DNA of 64,000 nucleotides from Micropterix aruncella. Taxonomy: Eukaryota > Arthropoda > Insecta > Lepidoptera > Micropterigidae. Below are positions 36,823 to 49,784 of this stretch, one piece after another. Each line of letters begins with the position of its first letter. Positions within the stretch are counted from its first letter, which is position 1. The translations under genes and the position numbers were made by a program. The notes below the pieces were generated by a model. That model did no database searches. It was not told where the DNA came from and was given only the letters and a program-made list of their open reading frames with translations. The stretch spans positions 19,445,543 through 19,509,542 of the forward strand of contig OX155973.1 in the NCBI GenBank assembly GCA_944548615.1, in the 5' to 3' direction.

Positions 36823-38040
36823 ATTAACATATGCTTTTAATTCAACAAAATTACGATTTATACAATGTTATTGTATATAAAACTGTAATAACAAAATCGT
36901 AATGTAAGAATCAATCAAATATTTTGCTCACTTGTACTGTCTTCAACTTCATATCCCTATATCTAGTCGTTTGACTGTGAATATTCCATAGCCTATTTTC
37001 TGCATCCTATTTATGTATAAATTTAGTTGACTACAGTTCTTCTAAATTATTCTTAGTTGCATATTATACATAGTGAAATCTATCAGTTAATCGATCTGCT
37101 CACGGGTCCAAATTTGTTTCATCACCAATATTCAATCAATAATCCTAATGACTTGCCAGTTTCTTCCTGGCCAGTTTAACAGTATCCAACCGTCCGCCTA
37201 GGCCGATAAGAGAATCTGTGTTAGTGCTGCTTTATTGTTCTTTTTGTGTTCTTTTTGTGAGTCTGTTTGGTTGGATCGTCTGCCAGTGTCAGATTCCACA
37301 TCGGCTTACCGTTAAGCTAACACATAAAGAAAGCGGTCTGTCTCTTTCTCTTCATCTCTTTTTCTGTCTCTGTCGTGTGGAATCCCATTAACTGAGGTGA
37401 TGTGTTTATATCAAGACGATTGTTATATCAAGATACCGTTAAAATCACTAAATATATTCATTACTTGTGACTTAGTTCCGTAGTGAAAATAGCAGTGAAT
37501 ACCGTGACACAGAATTCACGAATGGCTGCGTCTTTTATGACGGTATTGTAGATGTCACACTTTTATTAAAGTTAAATAATATGTTGCGAATGACAGATAT
37601 GGATGATTACAAAGCGCTTTTGATTATTATTGATTACAGCATTCTAGTATTGATATTATTGCTATCACTGACATTATTGAACAAATTCAATTTCTTATGG
37701 ATATAACATTATAACGCATTACCCCTCTAGTGAGCCTAGTCAGTCATATTTGCGACCCTTGTACAATTCTAGGTAGTACGCAATAAACAGCCGCGATATC
37801 TTTACTCGATTATGACGTGGTCCCGTAACCAGCATGTCTATTCAATACGGACAACTTGCTATAATACCCAAGCACAAAACTACACATTTCCAGTGCAGTT
37901 TATATTATTCTGCGGTTGTATGGAATCGGTTGAGAATGGAATTGCGATCGAAATCAATTCATTGCAGTGTTTAATAACCACCACAAGAGTTTATCATTGA
38001 AGGAAGATGTTTTGATTGTATTAATTTTGACTTTATTTTC
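36823..38040. other. Unique sequence, no repeat recognised
   Basis: 37140-37400 is moderately GC-rich with a C/T-rich run at 37338-37378. No frame or RNA gene recognised. Confidence 0.3.
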
Positions 38041-38043
38041 AAT

Positions 38044-38782
38044 CTAGCTGACCCGTGCCCACTTCGTTGGGCGGTAAAAAATTTTTACCTGTGATGTAAT
38101 TATGAGTGTGGTTCGGCTAGTACTGAGTGCTATGATCAAATTCCTGACTGCCAAAAGAAGGGTTATATTTTTACTGCATATGTTTGTATGTATTTGCATG
38201 CCAATTTGACTATAATACCGTTATTTGTGAGTGTCTTCTTGTGAGTGTCTTATTTGTGACCGTATTATCTCTTAACTATTTATGCAGTAAAAGTGAAATT
38301 ATATGCAGTAAAAGGGAAAAGTCTTTTGTTTTTTAAACACTTAAGACGATAAATTTACTTATTTTGATAAGAATTCATAATTGTTGATAATATGACCAAT
38401 AAACATGACCTAACGATTTATTTATTTTTTTAATATAAAATACTACTTTTTGTGACTTAAATATAAAAGATAGACATATGCTGTCGCTGACTTTTTTGTA
38501 GGCATTATTAAGCTCTACAACTTTTCTCTAGAATTTAATTATATATCTCTCATAGTTAAGGCAGCGTTAGTTAGAAACCTTTTCGTTCGACCGCTTATTC
38601 TCTGACTTACTTTGCAAATCCGACTACCACGAAAAGTCTTTTTATTTTTCGAATTAATATAAAGCCTATAACACTCACAAATAATGTGGCTTTCCATTGG
38701 TAAACGAATTTTCAAAATCGGTTCAGTAGATTCAGAGATTACTTCCTACAACATCACAAACTTTACCTCTTTATAATATTAT
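38044..38782 (-). mobile_element. Non-autonomous Helitron, second copy
   Basis: Aligns with 31117-31834 along its length, including the 3' hairpin and CTAG (plus strand CTAGCTGACCCGTG). The 5' end has decayed: TATAATATTA is followed by TATTTTC instead of GTATAGA. It carries a few short indels, including an extra 'cacaaataatg' around 38673. Confidence 0.8.
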
Positions 38783-38783
38783 A

Positions 38784-39510
38784 TTTTCAAATAATTATTT
38801 GATAATTTGATTATTCCAATTGTTTATAACTTTGTATCGTAAATATTTGATGTTAAATATTTTGATTTTGATTATTTTGATTTGTGGATTTATTTGATTT
38901 CGATTATTTTATAATTTATTTTTAGATTTATTTGGCATGGTTATTTTATTTTAATATAAGTCGATGTGTAATAATTTCATTTTGAATGTTTGATTTGTGG
39001 ATTTATTTGATTTTGATTGTTTAGATTTTTTATTTTTAGATTTTTAGATTTATTTCATTTGAATATTTTATTTTAATATCATATATGTACCAAAATTAAT
39101 ACCTAGGTGTGTCCTGAAAACCAGGATAAGAGATATCCTGATTATACTCCTAATTTGCAGCGTTTGTAGTTTTATTACATAGTCTTTGGCTATTAACAGT
39201 TTTAATTTTCAATCTGTGTGTTTTTCCTTTTTTGTATATGTATTTTTTTGTAACAACAGCTGCAAATAAATATTTTTCGAATTTAAATTTAAATATCGAA
39301 CGAATAGCCCTTTTTGCAGCAGGAGATGGTTTCAGCATCAGCAGCCCCACCCCACAACAGAATTACATTAGAATTAAAGTAGCTTATATCTACTTTTATA
39401 GCATTATAATAAACTAATTGGGCCTTAGCAAGCCATCCAGTTGTATGATTTTCCTTACAACAAAAGTTGGAGTACTGAGTTGTAAAATACCTAACTATAT
39501 TTGTTGATTA
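38784..39510. other. T/A-rich low-complexity stretch
   Basis: 38800-39080 is built of loosely repeated TTTGATTTTGATTATTT motifs. The remainder is featureless. Confidence 0.5.
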
Positions 39511-39514
39511 TGTG

Positions 39515-39757
39515 ATTCAAAGTATGCACAAGCGATTTTTTACTTATTACGCTTGCCTTAGTACGGGCCTGGACTTATTTAGGCAGAGTTAATATGAAGA
39601 AATACTCGGCTGCTGTGCTCTCTATTTTGATATTGTTTACAATGAAGATTTTCTATTGATTTTTTCTATTGATTTTCTATTGATTAATCTGAAGATTTAC
39701 TGCAGTTTAAGAAAATGTGCTTTTATTTGAATAAATAAAAATGAATACATAAATAGT
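39515..39757 (+). mobile_element. LINE 3' tail, family D, copy 3
   Basis: 'aaagtatgcacaagcga' and 'cgcttgccttagtacgggcct' through 'aatgtgcttttatttgaata' align with 11975-12176. 'ttttctattgatt' is triplicated at 39650-39685. Confidence 0.6.
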
Positions 39758-39759
39758 CT

Positions 39760-40415
39760 GTGATTCCGATCTTATTTTACGCCATAATGATATTTCAACT
39801 CCGGGTCTGCACGGCAGCGGGCGCGACGCAATGCGGAACGTAATCAGCTAGAGCGCCGAGCGGCGACGATCAAAAAACGGTAAAAGAGATGTTCTTGCCC
39901 CTATATCGGGTACTAGCATCTTTCTCAGATATAGGTACGTATCCATAACAAACTACACTTCGTTACAATGACGCATACGAGGGTTGCTCGATGCGACTCT
40001 TTCCCGTATCTTTACAAAATTCTACCAGTGTGGTTGAAAATCCTCCCGCGTGACGCTCACAGAATAAGCAGAGCATTCCATATACCTCTCCACATTTGCA
40101 AAGAGAATCAGTTCTCTTTCCAGTGGTTGGGAGGTGCTTATTGAGGGGATTATGTCATGTCATTAGTCACTTTTCGTGTCTTTAGAAACTGTTTTATTTG
40201 GACTTTTCCTAGTTTGGGCAGTGATTTAGATAATTTGCAAAGATCAGCTTGCAAATCAGGTAGTCACAATACAATATATAGATTCCATTTTTCATCGAGA
40301 ATGTTACTTCACATTTTATGGCAATATTTTGAAGTAGGCGACAGTACCGGCCGCTGACACAATCGTCAATAAAATGTCCTATTCAACAGCTATTCATTAT
40401 ACGCGATCACTTTCG
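39760..40415. other. Unique sequence, GC-rich at 39795-39870
   Basis: 39795-39870 is GC-rich and CpG-rich (GCAGCGGGCGCGACGC). Nothing else recognised. Confidence 0.3.
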
Positions 40416-40418
40416 CGT

Positions 40419-41074
40419 AGTAATAGTAGTAGTAGTAGTTAATGGAATGGCGGGATTGTATCCAGCCCTTCATGTCACCTGGATCTAGAAGATCATTGCA
40501 ACTACCCACTTTCTGGTTGGGTCAATGGTCTGCTAAAAGCCCGGTACTCTTTACCAGTCCATACAGATCACTGGCCATCAGGTAGCGCAAGTTGCTGACT
40601 TCGATAAAGGCTCGTCCCAGTAAACTGTGTCTTTTTACGGCGAGGTCTGGGCAGCGACCAACGATATGTATGCTGTCCAGGTTCTTCGCCACATATTGGG
40701 CAGTCCTTGCCCTCATTTAAGCCAAGGTTGAACAGATGCGCTCTAAGGGTCGTGTATTGAGTGAGGAGATCGATGGTGGTTTTAAGGTTCTTCTTGCTCA
40801 TGCCAAGTAGGGCCTTGGTTATCTTAGGAAGCGATTGCTCCATCTTGGCCTTTGCCTGGCGACATCCTTGGCTCCGTTTCCAGGATGCCCGATGTTCCCG
40901 CTCCAAGCAGTCACTGATGATTTTCTTACCTATGGCTAAAGGGACCGAAACAACTGGCTCCGTCGGGAATTCCAGTGTGCCCAGTTTTGTCAGTCTGTCG
41001 GCCTCTTCATTGCCGGGTGTACCCCCTAGGTCTATATTAAGGTCGGTGGCCCATTTGACAATATCGGCATACAT
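40419..41074 (-). pseudogene. LINE ORF2 C-terminus: RNase H end and zinc knuckle, frameshifted
   Basis: The minus strand reads GTPGNEEADRLTKLGTLEF near its start; GNE.AD.L is the last conserved block of the RNase H domain in LINEs of the I/R1/LOA group, with the Asp being catalytic. A spacer of about 80 residues follows, then the C-terminal zinc knuckle CPICGEEPGQ...HIVGRC, which spans two frames and needs one frameshift near 40680. The frame closes after GLVKSTGLLADH at 40522. A (CTA)n run (minus sense) at 40419-40440 is the likely 3' tail. The upstream reverse transcriptase is missing. The clade is an inference. Confidence 0.75.
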
Positions 41075-41414
41075 CTTCGGTACCGGAAATTAACTTAATA
41101 TATCGCTTATTTGGGCTTAACTTGACCCATCGGTAAAATTACATAAAGTTAAAGAACCCATGCATTACAATTATATTGTTAAATTTTCTACATGTACGTA
41201 TTACAAAGCCCAACATTTTGCTTGCACGATTGGACCTGTTTAAAATGTGAACCTGAAAATTAAACTGCGACTAATATGTAATCCCTGTTGCCCTATTACA
41301 ATGTATATTTTGTATATTGTTTATATCTTGAAAATAAAACGATAAATAAGAAAATACATTCATGATTTTTAGCTTTAAATGGCAATAACTTCGAGTGGCA
41401 ATTTCAGTTAATCG

Positions 41415-41895
41415 CGAACACCTTATACACTGAAAATATTGAATTAATTTTTATATTATCATTTTTAATTACGGTTTTATACAGAATAACGATGTTTCAA
41501 TAGTAATTTTGTTGAATTACAAGGAATTTTGTTGAATTACAAGGAATTTTGTTGAAACGCCATTACTTGATTATATGTATCAATATTTTCCTTACGGTTA
41601 ATATGGATATAATCTTATACTGTAATTTCAACATGATTCATGTGTCCGACTATAATCGTACGTATACTACTACATGCTGTCATTTTAGAAGCGAGACCCC
41701 AAGGTCGCGACGTAATGAAATATAATTATATTTTAACATTGCGACACGGTAACTACCGTCACGCTAAAACCGTTGAGCGTCATATTAATTCATACGTATG
41801 GACCACAGTCCGAATTATACACGTAATCCTTGTTTGAAACATGCCTATTTTCGAGTATTATATCATTATATTTTTCTCAGTGTAGATATGTCACA
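41415..41895 (+). repeat. Dispersed repeat family K, copy 2 (Helitron-free)
   Basis: Paralog of 31057-32420. The site ACAGA-A|T-AACGATG at about 41479 is the pre-insertion form of the Helitron target at 31116/31835. 'aattttgttgaattacaagg' is locally duplicated at 41507-41550. Confidence 0.7.
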
Positions 41896-42270
41896 AAATT
41901 ACGTGATTCTCTCAGCGCATGATCTCGGCCTACATCGATCCATTAAGTTTTGCGATTTATCAACTAAATTTTTTATTGTTAGTCAACCAGTTATCTAGCC
42001 AGTGTGCAGTTTGCACGTAACAGTTCTGTCCAGGCCCCCCACTCAACGAACCGTACTGTTAACTGTAAGTAAGTAAACAGCCGACGCCTTGGGTTACGGT
42101 CACGCTTAACTTGATCCCGAGATGACGATGTTACTTTACCTTATCTAGCCCCGCTTTACGAACGCAGCCGGATCTCTGCCTGGCCGAATTTAGCTGTTAA
42201 AACTACAAAGCAGTAAGTTGAACAGTGCGTGTGCTTGTCGCTCTCAGACCGATTTGTATGGCATATTCTA
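41896..42270. other. Unique sequence, moderately GC-rich
   Basis: No repeat or gene recognised. Confidence 0.35.
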
Positions 42271-42274
42271 ACCG

Positions 42275-42420
42275 AGGCGACTATTCAACGGTCAACAGCA
42301 CAGTCAAGAAATTGTGTATAGGCATTCCATAGCCAGTTCTAAGTTTCACCATGACATGGCTTCTGCACCTAGCGTTGGCTACCGACGACGGGACTCCTCA
42401 ACGGTCTACAGCACGATCAC
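42275..42420 (+). repeat. Family G repeat, about 1.2 units
   Basis: 'ctattcaacggtcaacagca', 'ggcattccatagccagttct' and 'cttctgcacctagcgttggc' match the units at 29480-29850. Confidence 0.65.
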
Positions 42421-42667
42421 ACTCCCTGAAAGTAATTATAAGGTGAAGGAGCTATTAGAACTAAGGTACCTTTGCGCAAATTTAGTCCTGTTTTTTTCTG
42501 TTACATGTTTTGCTGGTGCACGCCCTGTCGTTAGAATTTTTGGTCAGTAATGTTATGTGAGTGCGCAATTTTGAAATAGTAAAGTATGTCATAAAATTAA
42601 TTTGCCTTATTCTAAAGTCTCAGCTCGTTAATTAGATGTTTAAAATGTTTACAAACTTCTTCAGATT

Positions 42668-42806
42668 GGTATAAGTTCGAAAGGTAGTTATGGTGCGGTA
42701 AAATCGACGTTCGTTCATTTCATATTCTGCTCTAATGTTTCGCTCTATCTCGCTTTTAGGAACAAAAATTCTAATTTTAATTCACGAAGAAACGAAATCG
42801 TGCTCA
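42668..42806 (+). mobile_element. Family F TIR element, right half only
   Basis: 'tataagttcgaaaggtagtt', 'cgttcatttcatattctgct' and 'ttcacgaagaaacgaaatcg' align with 34310-34440. Confidence 0.55.
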
Positions 42807-42995
42807 CCATCTACTCTTTTAAATCTAATAATAGTTTGATTTATTTTAAGTTACAGACTAATTTAGTAGGTTATTAGGTTGTTCTAGAAGCGCATTATTT
42901 ATATCTGTAATTTATGTGGTGTAAAACCAATAAATTTAAGTTTGAATAATATTATTTAAATATTCAACTTCATCATAATCTTTTCACAATAAATC

Positions 42996-43299
<304 letters not shown>

Positions 43300-43496
43300 G
43301 CATGTGCGGCATGCGACAATTGTAGACCTTTTATGTTATTACGCTGCTATGTTTTTTGTTGGGTTAATTTATTTAAAAATCATTGGTTGTTGCATATATA
43401 GTTTTTGTTTATAAGTTTGACCATAGTAGGTATTTATTTGAAAGGAGACAAAATAAATTTGGGTTATGATACCAATATTTTGCTTATTCTAAAATA

Positions 43497-43605
43497 TGTT
43501 TGTTTGTTTGAAAAACTTTATTGCACACTCAATAGAGTACAATGAGGTGGGCCTATTGCCAAGGGGCAATATCTTCCGGCCATACCGTCAGGGTTACTTG
43601 ACTAA
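43497..43605 (-). mobile_element. CR1/Daphne-like LINE 3' tail, minus strand
   Basis: (GTTT)n, then 'ctttattgcacac', 'gtacaatgaggtgggcctattgcc' and 'caatatcttccggcc' are the reverse of the tail seen at 20150, 33590 and 47430, diverged. Confidence 0.5.
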
Positions 43606-43673
43606 AGGTTTATGTGGGCAAGTCATAAATGAATACACTTACATAATAGGCTTCATAGCATAAAATATAAAAC

Positions 43674-44493
43674 TAGGGAATACAATCTCGGTATACCGAG
43701 ATCTCGAAATACCAAGATCTAGCACTGATTTTGCAAGATTAATCTTGCACGCAAAATCACGGGCGATCTCGCAAGATTTGCGAGATTTCCACCAAAATCA
43801 AGAGAAAGATAAAGAAGCTGATTGAACGATTATATGGAGAAAAAAAACCGAAATGTCCATTTTTCTCATACGAATAGTGGACTTGCTCGTCCGTCTACAT
43901 CTGCAGATGCAGTTGTTATAGTAGACCCAGCGAATGAAAGTGATGGTGATGATAACTTGCCCCTATCTTTAGAAGCCGCGTACGCAAACACACCTCTTAT
44001 TTTGATGAGGAATTATAGATGGTTTTGAAAGCCGGCTCACAAGAACGTCTTTCACGTGCAACTGGTTCGTCCATTGATAAACTTATAAGGAAAGAAATTG
44101 TTTTCTTTGAATCAGGCAGGACAAAAGGACAATACCTGCAGTTTGCCTACCAATGCCTGTTATCTGTGGTAAAAACAAGTATCTGCCACTGGATATATGA
44201 CACGCAGCTTCTGAAGTCAATAAGCTGCCGAAACTCTAGACGTCTTGTGTTTTTTAAGAAGTTACTTTCAAAGTAAGTCCTATTTTTTTAATAAATTATT
44301 TAAAAAATATTTTATTTCATTATGTTGCCCTTACAATGTAATTTTTTCAAGTTGTAATAAAAGTAATCAAGATACTTTTAAATTATTAAAAAATAATATT
44401 CTCAAATCTGCGAGATCTGCAAATACCAAGATTATCGAGATCTTGCAAATACCAAGATTAAAGATTTTTCTGCAAGACTGCATTCACTAATCC
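43674..44493 (+). mobile_element. hAT-like element with internally deleted transposase
   Basis: The ends are TAGGGAATACAAT and, reading in from the right, TTGGGATTAGTGAAT; both sides carry repeated GATCTCG and 'aaataccaagat' blocks. Frame 44019-44276 reads LIRKEIVFFESGRTKGQYLQ and AYQCLLSVVKTSI and ends RRLVFFKKLLSK. The order KE..FE..G......L...Y..LL....TS and final L.FFK..L fits the hAT C-terminal dimerisation domain. Frame 43822-44028 may be an N-terminal remnant. The RNase H-like core is missing. An 8-bp duplication is not obvious. Confidence 0.55.
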
Positions 44494-45495
44494 CAAATCG
44501 ATATCGAAGGGAAGAATGGAATATAAGGACAAGCAAAGAAGAAGGGAGGGAAGGGGGGTATTCACGAGTTGAGTAAATGTCTCTTTAGAGAAAGCTCAGG
44601 TTTTCAAGAAAAATCCCCAGTATTTAATATATAGCGTCATTTAATGCGCAATTCAATTCAATTGCAAAGCCTTAAGCCTTCAATTGCATATTCAGCCTAT
44701 TGGATTTTATGAAGACCATCGCTAATGGCCGATTTATCCATAGAGCAGCTGTTGTTGGTAGTAAAACCAGTATTATGCGGTCCAACGGTGGTATGGTATA
44801 GTATGGTATGGTATGGTAATGCGTCGTAAGCGGAACGGTCGTGTGACCCCTTAACCAGTAATAAAATGACTCGCTGCCTGCCGATAAAAATCTTAACGGT
44901 TTTAACCATGTTTCAACAAGGCCGATGAAACGATTCGCGACAGTATACCAGTAGGTATGACAGCCGCCAACAGATAGATTTATTTTCATGACCAATTACC
45001 GCTTTATTACCGGTTGATTGCAAAACGATTAATTTCTTAGAGGCGTCACTGAGAATCAACGATAAATTGATAATAATATTGTGAAACTCTAAATAGCTAG
45101 TCGAGTAAAAGTCGAATATTGCGAGTTTTGTTTTGATGAGTAAATTCTATCAACTAGTAAATATTTCAGTGATACAAAAATTCTCTTAAATACGTGAAAC
45201 TTTTCTTATTACCTTCAATTTCATAAAAGAAGGGATTCAATCCAGCCTTCTGCTTAACTTTTGGATGATATTTTAATAGTTAGTTTTTGGTGGAAGCGTT
45301 TTGAAAAAATAAGAAAGACATATAATAAGGTATTATTTTTATTAGTCTTCTTCTTACTGTTCAGATTTAAACCGGAATTAAAAATAGGAAAAAAAATATA
45401 GTATTTTTTTTGCAAACTTCTAAATAAGGGAAATCGTAATAGGTCCGAAAGTTCGTAATAGTCCGAAGTTATTAAAAACCAGGAAATGTTAACAT
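44494..45495. other. Unique sequence with possible regulatory island 44820-45090
   Basis: 44789-44817 is a (TATGG)n run. 44820-45090 is single-copy with Hox-like cores (CAGTAATAAAA, CTTTATTAC, CGATTAATTTC). No coding evidence. Confidence 0.3.
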
Positions 45496-45499
45496 ACAC

Positions 45500-45875
45500 A
45501 CAGCATGAATTTTTAATTAGCGATATTTTTGTAGTGGATGAATCAATTCGACGAAATAAGCAACTCTTTTTAAAAAAAAATATGAAACGCGGTTTTTTTT
45601 AGGTTTTTTTTTTGACAAATTTTTCAATTATATTGAGTATGCTGCGCTATCTAGCGGTAGGTAGAATATCGCGAATAAACAATATAAGCTATATTTTACC
45701 TACCACTAATTAGCGCATCGTGCTCATAGTTTTTTTTATTTTTTTATTCAAAATACAAAAAAAAAACAATTTCTCACAAAAAAAAAATGTTTTTCCTAAA
45801 AGCTTCCTAAGCTGCTTACTTCGTTGTACTGTTTCACCTACTACAAGAATGTCACTAATTAAAAACTCATCCTGT
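45500..45875. mobile_element. Foldback MITE, family H, copy 2, about 376 bp
   Basis: The outer ends ACAGCATGAATTTTTAATTA and (from the right) ACAGGATGAGTTTTTAATTA start arms of roughly 188 bp that mirror each other through to a core with CGGTAGGTAGAATATCGCG / GCTATATTTTACCTACC. Copy 1 is at 515-790. No coding capacity. Confidence 0.7.
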
Positions 45876-46784
45876 ATGTATATTAAAGAAAATTTTCAGT
45901 CTTTTAAATACCATCGCATGCTGTTTTACGGTAATCATATGTTAAAGCCATAAAAATGAAGGACTTTAAACATTATGGGGTAGTTTAATATTTGTATTTA
46001 AAAACGCAAATATAAAAAATGTTTTTTCCACATCTTATAACCAGATTAATACGACTTTATTATAATACTTTTATGTGACTACTAATTTATGAGACTTTTA
46101 TGTGAATTTTATTTCAGCAATCTACAGTGAATTTGTGGTTATGTCGGTGCTGTTGCATCTTTAATATCGGTAGGTAATGTATATTATGTTCATTTTCCGA
46201 TTAGATTATTATTCAAGTGTGTAATGCTTCTCAGGACATATCTACTACCGTTAAGTCAAAAAAAAATACTTTATCTTACCAAAGTCACAATAAAGTTTTT
46301 AAAATTTTTGACTATTTATTTATTTTTTAAGAATTAATTTCTTTAAAACATTAATTTTGCTTACAACAATTAAAGGAGTCGAATAGCAAAATCTTAACCG
46401 ATTCTATCAACCAACTACTAACCCATCTTAGAGTGGGCTCTAATAATACAATAAATTATTTAAGCGTTGTAGTAAAATGCTCGTTAAATCCAAAATCCAA
46501 TATAAAATCGGAATTTAAATTAAATATAAAATTCTGATAAATAGACTGATACAAATATATTAAACAACAAATATCTTTACATCTACAAAAAATATATATA
46601 CAAATATCTTAATATAATCTACTAAATATTATTGACTCTTTTTTTATTTTTTATTATAGATTTATCTTACTCTTTAGTTTAGTTTTAAGTCAATTCTGTT
46701 TGTCAGACTCTATTTGAATGTACTTTTTTTACTAATCATACAAACTTATAAAGTCTGCTTCTGCCGTTAATTCAAAGTCTGCTT

Positions 46785-47545
46785 CTGCCGTTACTAGACT
46801 ATGCCGATGTCGCATATTTGGATCTCACCGAAAACAGACTGGATAAACTTGAGCGCCTAGAGAATAGGTACATATTCAATCTGAGGAAGTATGACCATGT
46901 TTCCGAGTACCGATCAAAATTGCAATGGCTTCGTATACGAGACCGGAGAAATTTGCATATCCTTTCACTTCTATATAATGTCCTACACAACCCTACATCT
47001 CCCTCCTCCCTCCCAAAACACAATACCACTTTATTTTCCTACTCCTTCTCCGTACATGCAGCTCGACTGTGGAATCAGCTTCCTTAAACTATTCGAGGCG
47101 CTAGCTCGCTGTTCACCTTTAAGCAATCATTGAAAAAGCACTTCCTTTCACAATAAATATTAATCATAAATTCTAACCTTTCCGTTATCCCCTCCCTTTC
47201 CTTACCTTATTTTGGCAGTTTATTTATTTACTTATTTATTTATTTATTTATTTGTTAATATATCAAAATATGTATGTATATACATATACATACATATAAT
47301 ATGTCAAACTCAAAAATGTATTTATATATTTACATTTTACTTTAGATACACACACAATGTATATTATATGCTATAATTTCAAATTTAATTTTAGGCTATA
47401 ATTTGTTGCCTACTCTTCTTTTCACACCAGCATGTTGGTTGACTGGAAGATATTGCTGTAGTGTAGCAATAAGTCCGCCATTGTACCTTATTTTATTGTG
47501 CAATAAAGAGATTTTCATTTCATTTCATTTCATTTCATAAAGTTA
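46785..47545 (+). mobile_element. CR1/Rex-like LINE 3' end with degenerate ORF2 and (TTTCA)n tail
   Basis: 46790-47087 reads LLDYADVAYLDL, then LDKLERLENRYIFNLRKYDH, YRSKLQW, RRNLHILSLLYN and FSVHAARLWNQLP, interrupted only by small changes. This is the thumb and C-terminal part of a LINE reverse transcriptase, downstream of the catalytic motif. A frame change follows (EALARCSPLSNH). The 3' UTR (47150-47510) has (TTTA)n, a short TATGTATGTATATACATA block, the 'gttggttgactggaagatat' signature and CAATAAAGAG, and ends in (TTTCA)4 at about 47518-47538. It is the best copy of the family also at 33058 and 35370-36553. Confidence 0.75.
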
Positions 47546-48634
47546 TACTCCCTATACACTCAAACTTATAAACCCTACATACAAAGTTATAAAGTTACAA
47601 ACTTACAAACATTACTTCTTTTATAATATTAGTATAGATCAAGAAAATAAAACTCACCGAAATCTACCGGAACGCGTGGATAGCGGACACAGATGAGTCA
47701 TCCTAGTATACCATTTTCGGTATACTAAGGTGACAGTATTATCAGTACCCAAAGGTACCGATATATAACGGATATATGTTCAATAAATCGGTAACCAAAA
47801 AGGGTTAATAAGTTAAAACCAGTCTGATATTAAATTTTGCATTTAGATTCTGAAAAAGGTCGTCGCTTTCGACAATTAATAGGTCTGTACGAACAGTGGC
47901 CAAATTGAACGAAGGTATAGTTCTCTTTTTGGTCGGTAAATTTTCGATTAAAAAGCCTGAATGGCCTCTAATTGCCACGAGATGCTTTTAATACAGAAAA
48001 CGCCGTTGGGGCCGATTGATTTGATACGGTCAGGCGAGCATCAGCCTCGTGGAATGCTACCACGGAGTTATGAACGACTATCGTGGCTCACCACATTTGA
48101 ATATACTTTATTTGCACTTAAATATTAAAATAAAAAATTTCGAGCTTATTGCCACATTGTAAGTGAGGTCACCGACTAACTGAATTTGAGCATTTCGACC
48201 CACACCATACATTTGGAGATGTGGACATTCAAATTAGGAAAGGCTCATCAGACATAGACGGCTTCTATATCGCGTTGCAGTGCTTCACAGGTTCTGAAGC
48301 TACCAGTTCCGAGAAATCCTTAGGCAAACAGTAAGAACAATGCCGAGCCAAAGCACAAGCAGATGTTATGGACAAATAATATTATTTGAAATCAAAGCGT
48401 AAAATAGAGATACTATCGCAGCATTTTTGCGTTAACATATATTTTGAATGTTACACAACGCTCGACGACATAATCGCGTAGGCGAACCTGAGAGAACCGG
48501 ACGATGGTCTATTTTATATTACACGGCACAGCACTTCCTTCTGAGGTATCATCACCGGCGTTGACTCAGAGTACGGCAACCCTAGAAGGATTATTCGCAC
48601 TAATCGGTTGTTGTAGCTCGTCGCTCCGTTGTTC
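47546..48634. other. Unique sequence with GC-richer island at 47800-48350
   Basis: A 9-bp hairpin (TAGTATACC/GGTATACTA) lies at 47704-47727. 47800-48350 is single-copy without frames. It is a candidate conserved non-coding region, by composition only. Confidence 0.3.
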
Positions 48635-49232
48635 TGGTCAACACCCATCCAGCGGCCTCCACGCACAAGTGATAGCCAGTATAAGACTCTGGCCTGGGCG
48701 CCGCTTTCCCCTAGGAGTCAACCATTGGGCACCCCTGGACGGTTTACGCACCGTGCGGCGTCAGCCAATCGATTGTGCATTCTGACCGACAGCTGGGGGA
48801 GTCTGGATACAGTTATGTCTCCTATAGAGCGGGGGTAGTTGTTCGCCTTACGGCAATAGCTCTTGAAACGACCAATCCGCTACCCGATACCGGGTGAAGA
48901 GCCGGGCAAAGGATGTCGTAGTCCGCGATAGATTCGGTAGAACCGCATCACCGCTATGTAAGGGCGAGGACCGCGCAAGCGACCTCGAACCTGTAACCAG
49001 ACGGGAGGCCGGAGAAATCTGGCAAAAACTGGTAGCGATGGCGCTTGGTCTGTCCGCTGGTTTAAATACCTGGTGCCGCGCGGTACGGGGTTGGTCTGTC
49101 GAGGGCTAGTTGCGAAGGTAGATAATGTAATGTCATTGAATAAATCCTATACGTTCATCCCACGGCTGAAAGATCGATCATATATCGATATACCAGCCTG
49201 GTGTGACGGTGTCGCCCATTGTAGTCGACACC
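48635..49232 (+). mobile_element. Family A SINE-like retroelement, copy A6, 5'-truncated and diverged
   Basis: Begins at GGTCAACACCCATCC, about 70 bp inside the element, and ends CCATTGTAGTCGACACC. It is the most diverged copy; the TTCG hairpin is disrupted (GACGGTGTCGCCCATT). No duplication is visible. Confidence 0.7.
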
Positions 49233-49239
49233 GCCCAAC

Positions 49240-49780
49240 TGATCAATTACCAAACGTTTTCATCTGATGCATCAGGTTCTATCAGCTTGTTTGATTTATT
49301 TGAAAGTCTACCTTTAAGGTCCATCAAGCGTACAAAATTCCTTTTAGTAATTTCATCGGGACCACCGGTGATTTGATTATCCCGAACCCGTTCAATCCCC
49401 TCAAGATCTGTCCGGTCGTTCTTTGTCGTTTATTTTGTACGTTTCGTCCGCTTTTTCCTCGGAGAGTGTTCGCATCACGTCCGCTTTTAAACGGCACTCG
49501 GATCTTTTCCAATCGTTTTCTTTCGATCTGTTAGCGGAACAGCCCACGGCGCGCTTGGCAATTTGGAGTCAGTCACGCAACCGTCCAAGTAAATTAGACT
49601 CCGAGTCGCTTTGTTACGTAGGTGAGGTATGCTCATCTCATTTGAATGCCATCGATGCGGGTCACGATCGAAAGCTTTTGCCAAATCCTTTACTTACTCA
49701 AATAATAGACAAAATAAAACAATTAAAAAAACGACTTTATTTTTTTTTAATAAGTGCAGCATCCATGTTATGGTGATACT
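49240..49780. other. Unique sequence, moderately GC-rich
   Basis: A 117-codon plus-strand frame (49423-49776) shows no recognisable domain. It could be an old repeat or regulatory DNA. Confidence 0.3.
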
Positions 49781-49784
49781 TAGA

